Below are positions 42,073-44,735 of a DNA stretch of 44,735 nt, in pieces (positions within the stretch are counted from its first letter, which is position 1; each line of letters starts with the position of its first letter). The DNA comes from Desulfonatronovibrio magnus (GTDB lineage Bacteria; Desulfobacterota; Desulfovibrionia; Desulfovibrionales; Desulfonatronovibrionaceae), in the NCBI RefSeq assembly GCF_000934755.1, contig NZ_JYNP01000049.1, positions 1 to 44,735 on the forward strand, written 5' to 3'. The position numbers were made by a program, and so were the translations under genes. The notes under the pieces were generated by a model. The model saw nothing but the letters and a program-made list of their open reading frames with translations. It made no database searches and was not told where the DNA came from.

Positions 42073-43647
42073 TCATGATGATTTTCGATAAAAGATTTTC
42101 AGGATCATTATTGTTTCAGGTATTTGAAGTGCTCGGGCCAGCATAAAATAGGCCATGCCCCAGACAGGGATGCAGGCCACAGCAGCCCAGGAAGGCATAG
42201 ATAAAAATTTTATGGACAAAAGTAAAACACAACTTGCTCCAGTCATTTTCAGGATGCTTCGCGTTTCAGTAAGCCATCTTCCAATTTTTTTGTTTAGAGC
42301 AAGGATAAGCAGAATTATATTGACCCATGAAGAAATACTGGCTGCCAGGGCCAGGCCTGTATGCTGTAGTTTCTGCATAAGTACAATGCTAAGTATAATG
42401 TTCACAATCAGGCTGACGACAGCTATTTTAACAGGAGTTTTAGTGTCTTCCAAGGCATAAAAAGCTGAGATCAAAGGTCTTACGCATGAGAAGGCAGGCA
42501 AGCCTGCAGCAAAACCCACCAGGGCCAGAGATGTGGCTTGAATTGCTGTTGGTCCAAACTCGCCCCTGCCGAATATTATTTCAATTAATGGATAGCTTAG
42601 TCCTATCAGGCCTGCTGTGGATGGCAGAGCAATAAAAAGTGTCAGATTTAATGAGGTGTTTAATGTTTTTTTAAAGTTTGTAATATCACCTTGTCCTGCG
42701 AGAGAGGAGAGAGAGGGCAGGGCAGCGGTACTTATAGCTACAGCAAATACGCCCAGAGGAAATTGAACAAGTCTGTCAGCATAATAAAGATAGGAGATGG
42801 ATCCTGCAGCAAGAAAGGATGCCAGAATAGTGCCAATAAGTATATTGATCTGGTATACAGCTGCACCAAAAATTGTGGGCAGCATAAGCTTGCCTATTCT
42901 TGATATTCCCGGGTGCGAGAGAGAGTAGCTGCCTTTCCAGGAAAACCCCGCTTTTTTAAGAAAAGGGTACTGGAAAAACCATTGCAAAATACCTGAAAAG
43001 AAAACTCCAGCAGATAGAAACAAGGCTACTTCTCCTCCGCTTAAATAGGCTGAAAGGGCAAAAGCGATGAGAGTCAGGTTCATAATGGCCGGGGCCGCGG
43101 CAGGAGCAAAAAAGTGATTGAGCGAATTAAGTATGCCCATGCACAGGGCCACAGCTGAAATGAACAAAATGTAGGGGAAGCAGATGCGCACAAGAGTGAC
43201 TGCAGCATCAAAAGTTTCAGGATCATTTTTGAATCCCGGAGCAATAAGGGCTGTCAGGGGAGCAGCAAAAATAATTGCCAGGAGGGTGATAATACCTACT
43301 ATGATCAGCAGCCATAGCTGAACTGACCTTGCCAGAATAAAAGCTTCTTCCTGTCCGTGCAGGTCCCTGGTTTTGGTAAAGACGGGTATAAAGGCCATGG
43401 TTAAAGATCCTTCAGCAAAAAGACGGCGCAACAGGTTGGGCAGTCTGAAGGCTACAAAGAAAGCGTCAGCCATAGGGCCTGCGCCGAGAGCAAAAGCAAT
43501 GATCAGATCCCTTATAAAGCCGAGAACCCTGCTGAGCAGGGTTGCACCTGCCACTACAGATGCTTTTCGGGCCAGAGATCCTGAGCTGTGTTTGTCCTGT
43601 TTAGAATTCAAGATGATCCTCAGCAGCTTTTCGCCCTCTTTTTTCAT
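42073..43647 (-). CDS. murJ: MurJ-type lipid II flippase
   Basis: The 524-residue membrane protein has about 14 hydrophobic segments and the MurJ signatures: GATLLSRVLGFIRDLIIAFALGAGPMADAFFVAFRLPNLLRRLFAEGS at the N-terminal side (split here over the segment around 35-80). It moves the peptidoglycan precursor lipid II across the inner membrane. The ATG at 43647 lies 46 bases inside the upstream MFS gene; a TTG at 43611 preceded by GAGG at 7 bases is an alternative that reduces the overlap to about 11 bases. It is transcribed with the MFS and DUF1015 genes. Confidence 0.93.
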   Translation of the reverse strand: MKKEGEKLLRIILNSKQDKHSSGSLARKASVVAGATLLSRVLGFIRDLIIAFALGAGPMADAFFVAFRLPNLLRRLFAEGSLTMAFIPVFTKTRDLHGQEEAFILARSVQLWLLIIVGIITLLAIIFAAPLTALIAPGFKNDPETFDAAVTLVRICFPYILFISAVALCMGILNSLNHFFAPAAAPAIMNLTLIAFALSAYLSGGEVALFLSAGVFFSGILQWFFQYPFLKKAGFSWKGSYSLSHPGISRIGKLMLPTIFGAAVYQINILIGTILASFLAAGSISYLYYADRLVQFPLGVFAVAISTAALPSLSSLAGQGDITNFKKTLNTSLNLTLFIALPSTAGLIGLSYPLIEIIFGRGEFGPTAIQATSLALVGFAAGLPAFSCVRPLISAFYALEDTKTPVKIAVVSLIVNIILSIVLMQKLQHTGLALAASISSWVNIILLILALNKKIGRWLTETRSILKMTGASCVLLLSIKFLSMPSWAAVACIPVWGMAYFMLARALQIPETIMILKIFYRKSS

Positions 43648-44735
43648 CCACCATGAGACTGATTAGAAAGGACAGGCTGAAAAAGATAATGCACAGCAGG
43701 ACAGCTGAGCGCAAACCTACAAAAGATTGAAGTAAACCAAGGCTCAGGATGCCAAAAATGGCAGCGAGCTTAATGGTCATTCCCCAGAATCCAAAGAATT
43801 CCGCTCCCTTGCTGCCTGGAGTAAAAATACCCACAAGAGTTCTGGCGCAGGACTGAACAGATCCAAGTCCTGCACCGGCAAGGCAGCCCACAATGAGAAA
43901 AAAATGCTGGGGTTCAATTTCAGTATTAAAAAAGTTAGACAATAACCTGGCAATATCCGGAGTATAATAAATGAGGGTGATGGCAACAATCCACAGCAAT
44001 AGTGTTATATTAAAAGTTTTTCGTGCTCCTGTTCTGGATTGGACAATCCCGAACATAACAGCTCCTGCAGCAGCTGTTACCTGAGTCAGCACAAACATAA
44101 GCATCTGAAATTTTGGCTCCCACTTGATTACCTGATCTCCGTAAATAAAGGTAAAGCTGATAATGATATAGAGACCTGCCATGGCAAAAAAAAGTGAAAG
44201 CAGAAACACAGCAAGATCTTTGAAACTGGTAAGATGTGACAGGGTGCTTCTGATCCTTGTGTAGCCTGTCTTGACATAACCCAACAGGGGTTGAGGAACA
44301 GTTTTATAAACTGGACCTTCTCTTAGCCACAGAAATGTAGGAACAGCACCAAGCATAAAAAATAGTCCGGCCAGAGGACCGGTCAGGCGTAAACTTTCAA
44401 AATTACTTTCCTCGATACCACCCAGACCCAGCAGCACCAGACCAGTTGCAAACAAACCTCCGATATAACCAAGGGCCCAGCCAAAACCGGATATTTTTCC
44501 GAGAGATCCAGGGGGCCCAAGTTGAGGCAGAAAGGAAGCAATAAAACCTTCTCCGAGGGAATAGGCCAGGTTGGATATGATCAGAAGACTCATGCCCAGT
44601 ATGATCATGCCAGGTTCTACGAAATAGAGGCATGCTGTGCTCAGGATTGTTACAACATAACTCACAAAAAGAAATTTCTTTTTGGATCTGGAATGATCCA
44701 TGATTGCTCCGCAGACTGGAGCCATAATTACCACC
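43601..44735 (-). CDS. UMF1-type MFS transporter, N-terminus beyond the window
   Basis: The frame is open to the right edge, so the gene is truncated; the visible part has 377 residues with about ten hydrophobic segments. APVCGAIMDHSRSKKKFLF is the MFS loop between helices 2 and 3, normally near residues 60-80, so roughly 60-70 residues are missing. SLGEGFIASFLPQLGPPGSLGKISGFGWALGYIGG matches UMF1/Atg22-like transporters. The substrate is unknown; some relatives export amino acids. It overlaps the start of murJ. Confidence 0.85.
   Translation of the reverse strand, partial: VVIMAPVCGAIMDHSRSKKKFLFVSYVVTILSTACLYFVEPGMIILGMSLLIISNLAYSLGEGFIASFLPQLGPPGSLGKISGFGWALGYIGGLFATGLVLLGLGGIEESNFESLRLTGPLAGLFFMLGAVPTFLWLREGPVYKTVPQPLLGYVKTGYTRIRSTLSHLTSFKDLAVFLLSLFFAMAGLYIIISFTFIYGDQVIKWEPKFQMLMFVLTQVTAAAGAVMFGIVQSRTGARKTFNITLLLWIVAITLIYYTPDIARLLSNFFNTEIEPQHFFLIVGCLAGAGLGSVQSCARTLVGIFTPGSKGAEFFGFWGMTIKLAAIFGILSLGLLQSFVGLRSAVLLCIIFFSLSFLISLMVDEKRGRKAAEDHLEF

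Overview
This window looks like a chromosomal segment of a dissimilatory sulfate- or sulfite-reducing bacterium of the Desulfovibrionales type. It carries the complete dsrMKJOP membrane complex, dsrA-dsrB-dsrD (dissimilatory sulfite reductase) and a dsrN/cobB-like siroheme amidase gene within about 13.5 kb. It also encodes a MucR-type zinc-finger regulator, an aspartate-ligated 7-Cys ferredoxin of the Desulfovibrio africanus FdIII kind, and a UDPGP-type uridylyltransferase. The base composition appears moderate to AT-rich. The genus cannot be fixed from the sequence alone. No tRNA, rRNA, CRISPR array, prophage or transposase gene was recognised.

Layout, left to right. 1-5.4 kb (+): the tail of an Rpn/PDDEXK-like coiled-coil protein, then an Hpt protein, aroC, a stand-alone receiver domain, an S9 peptidase and an M23 peptidase. 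5.6-8.5 kb (-): an unusual 828-residue KamA-like radical SAM protein that looks internally duplicated, and a MucR/Ros regulator. 8.5-14 kb: repeat-rich DNA around a DHH phosphoesterase, a SprA-related putative metalloprotease, a receiver-PilZ protein and an HU protein. 14-19.2 kb (-): a probable operon tex - S1-domain protein - CPBP protease - C45 hydrolase. 19.6-24.8 kb: a FemAB-like transferase (-), a patatin (+), a UTP-glucose-1-phosphate uridylyltransferase (-) and a 6-phosphofructokinase (-). 25.3-25.8 kb: an Hsp20.

26.3-39.8 kb is the sulfite-reduction region. An RsbRD-like protein precedes dsrMKJOP. A VOC protein (-), a ferredoxin, a YkgJ-type Cys-cluster protein, a conserved-looking hypothetical protein and a TPR protein fill the gap before dsrA-dsrB-dsrD-dsrN. 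DsrAB reduces sulfite, DsrN probably amidates its siroheme, DsrD is the small winged-helix partner, and DsrMKJOP links the membrane quinone pool and periplasmic electrons to the cytoplasmic trisulfide-reducing step. dsrC is not in the window. 40-44.7 kb (-): TrmN6-like methyltransferase, DUF1015 protein, MurJ and a truncated UMF1-type MFS transporter.

The main unexplained structure lies in the intergenic DNA. At least four copies of a 131-167 bp inverted-terminal-repeat element are present, two of them flanked by perfect 10-11 bp direct repeats; they look like non-autonomous transposons (MITEs). There are also a second inverted-end family, a promoter-bearing repeat in front of the DHH and HU genes, a GATTGC/CAATGAC palindromic pair, and several patches of degenerate 7-8 bp tandem repeats.
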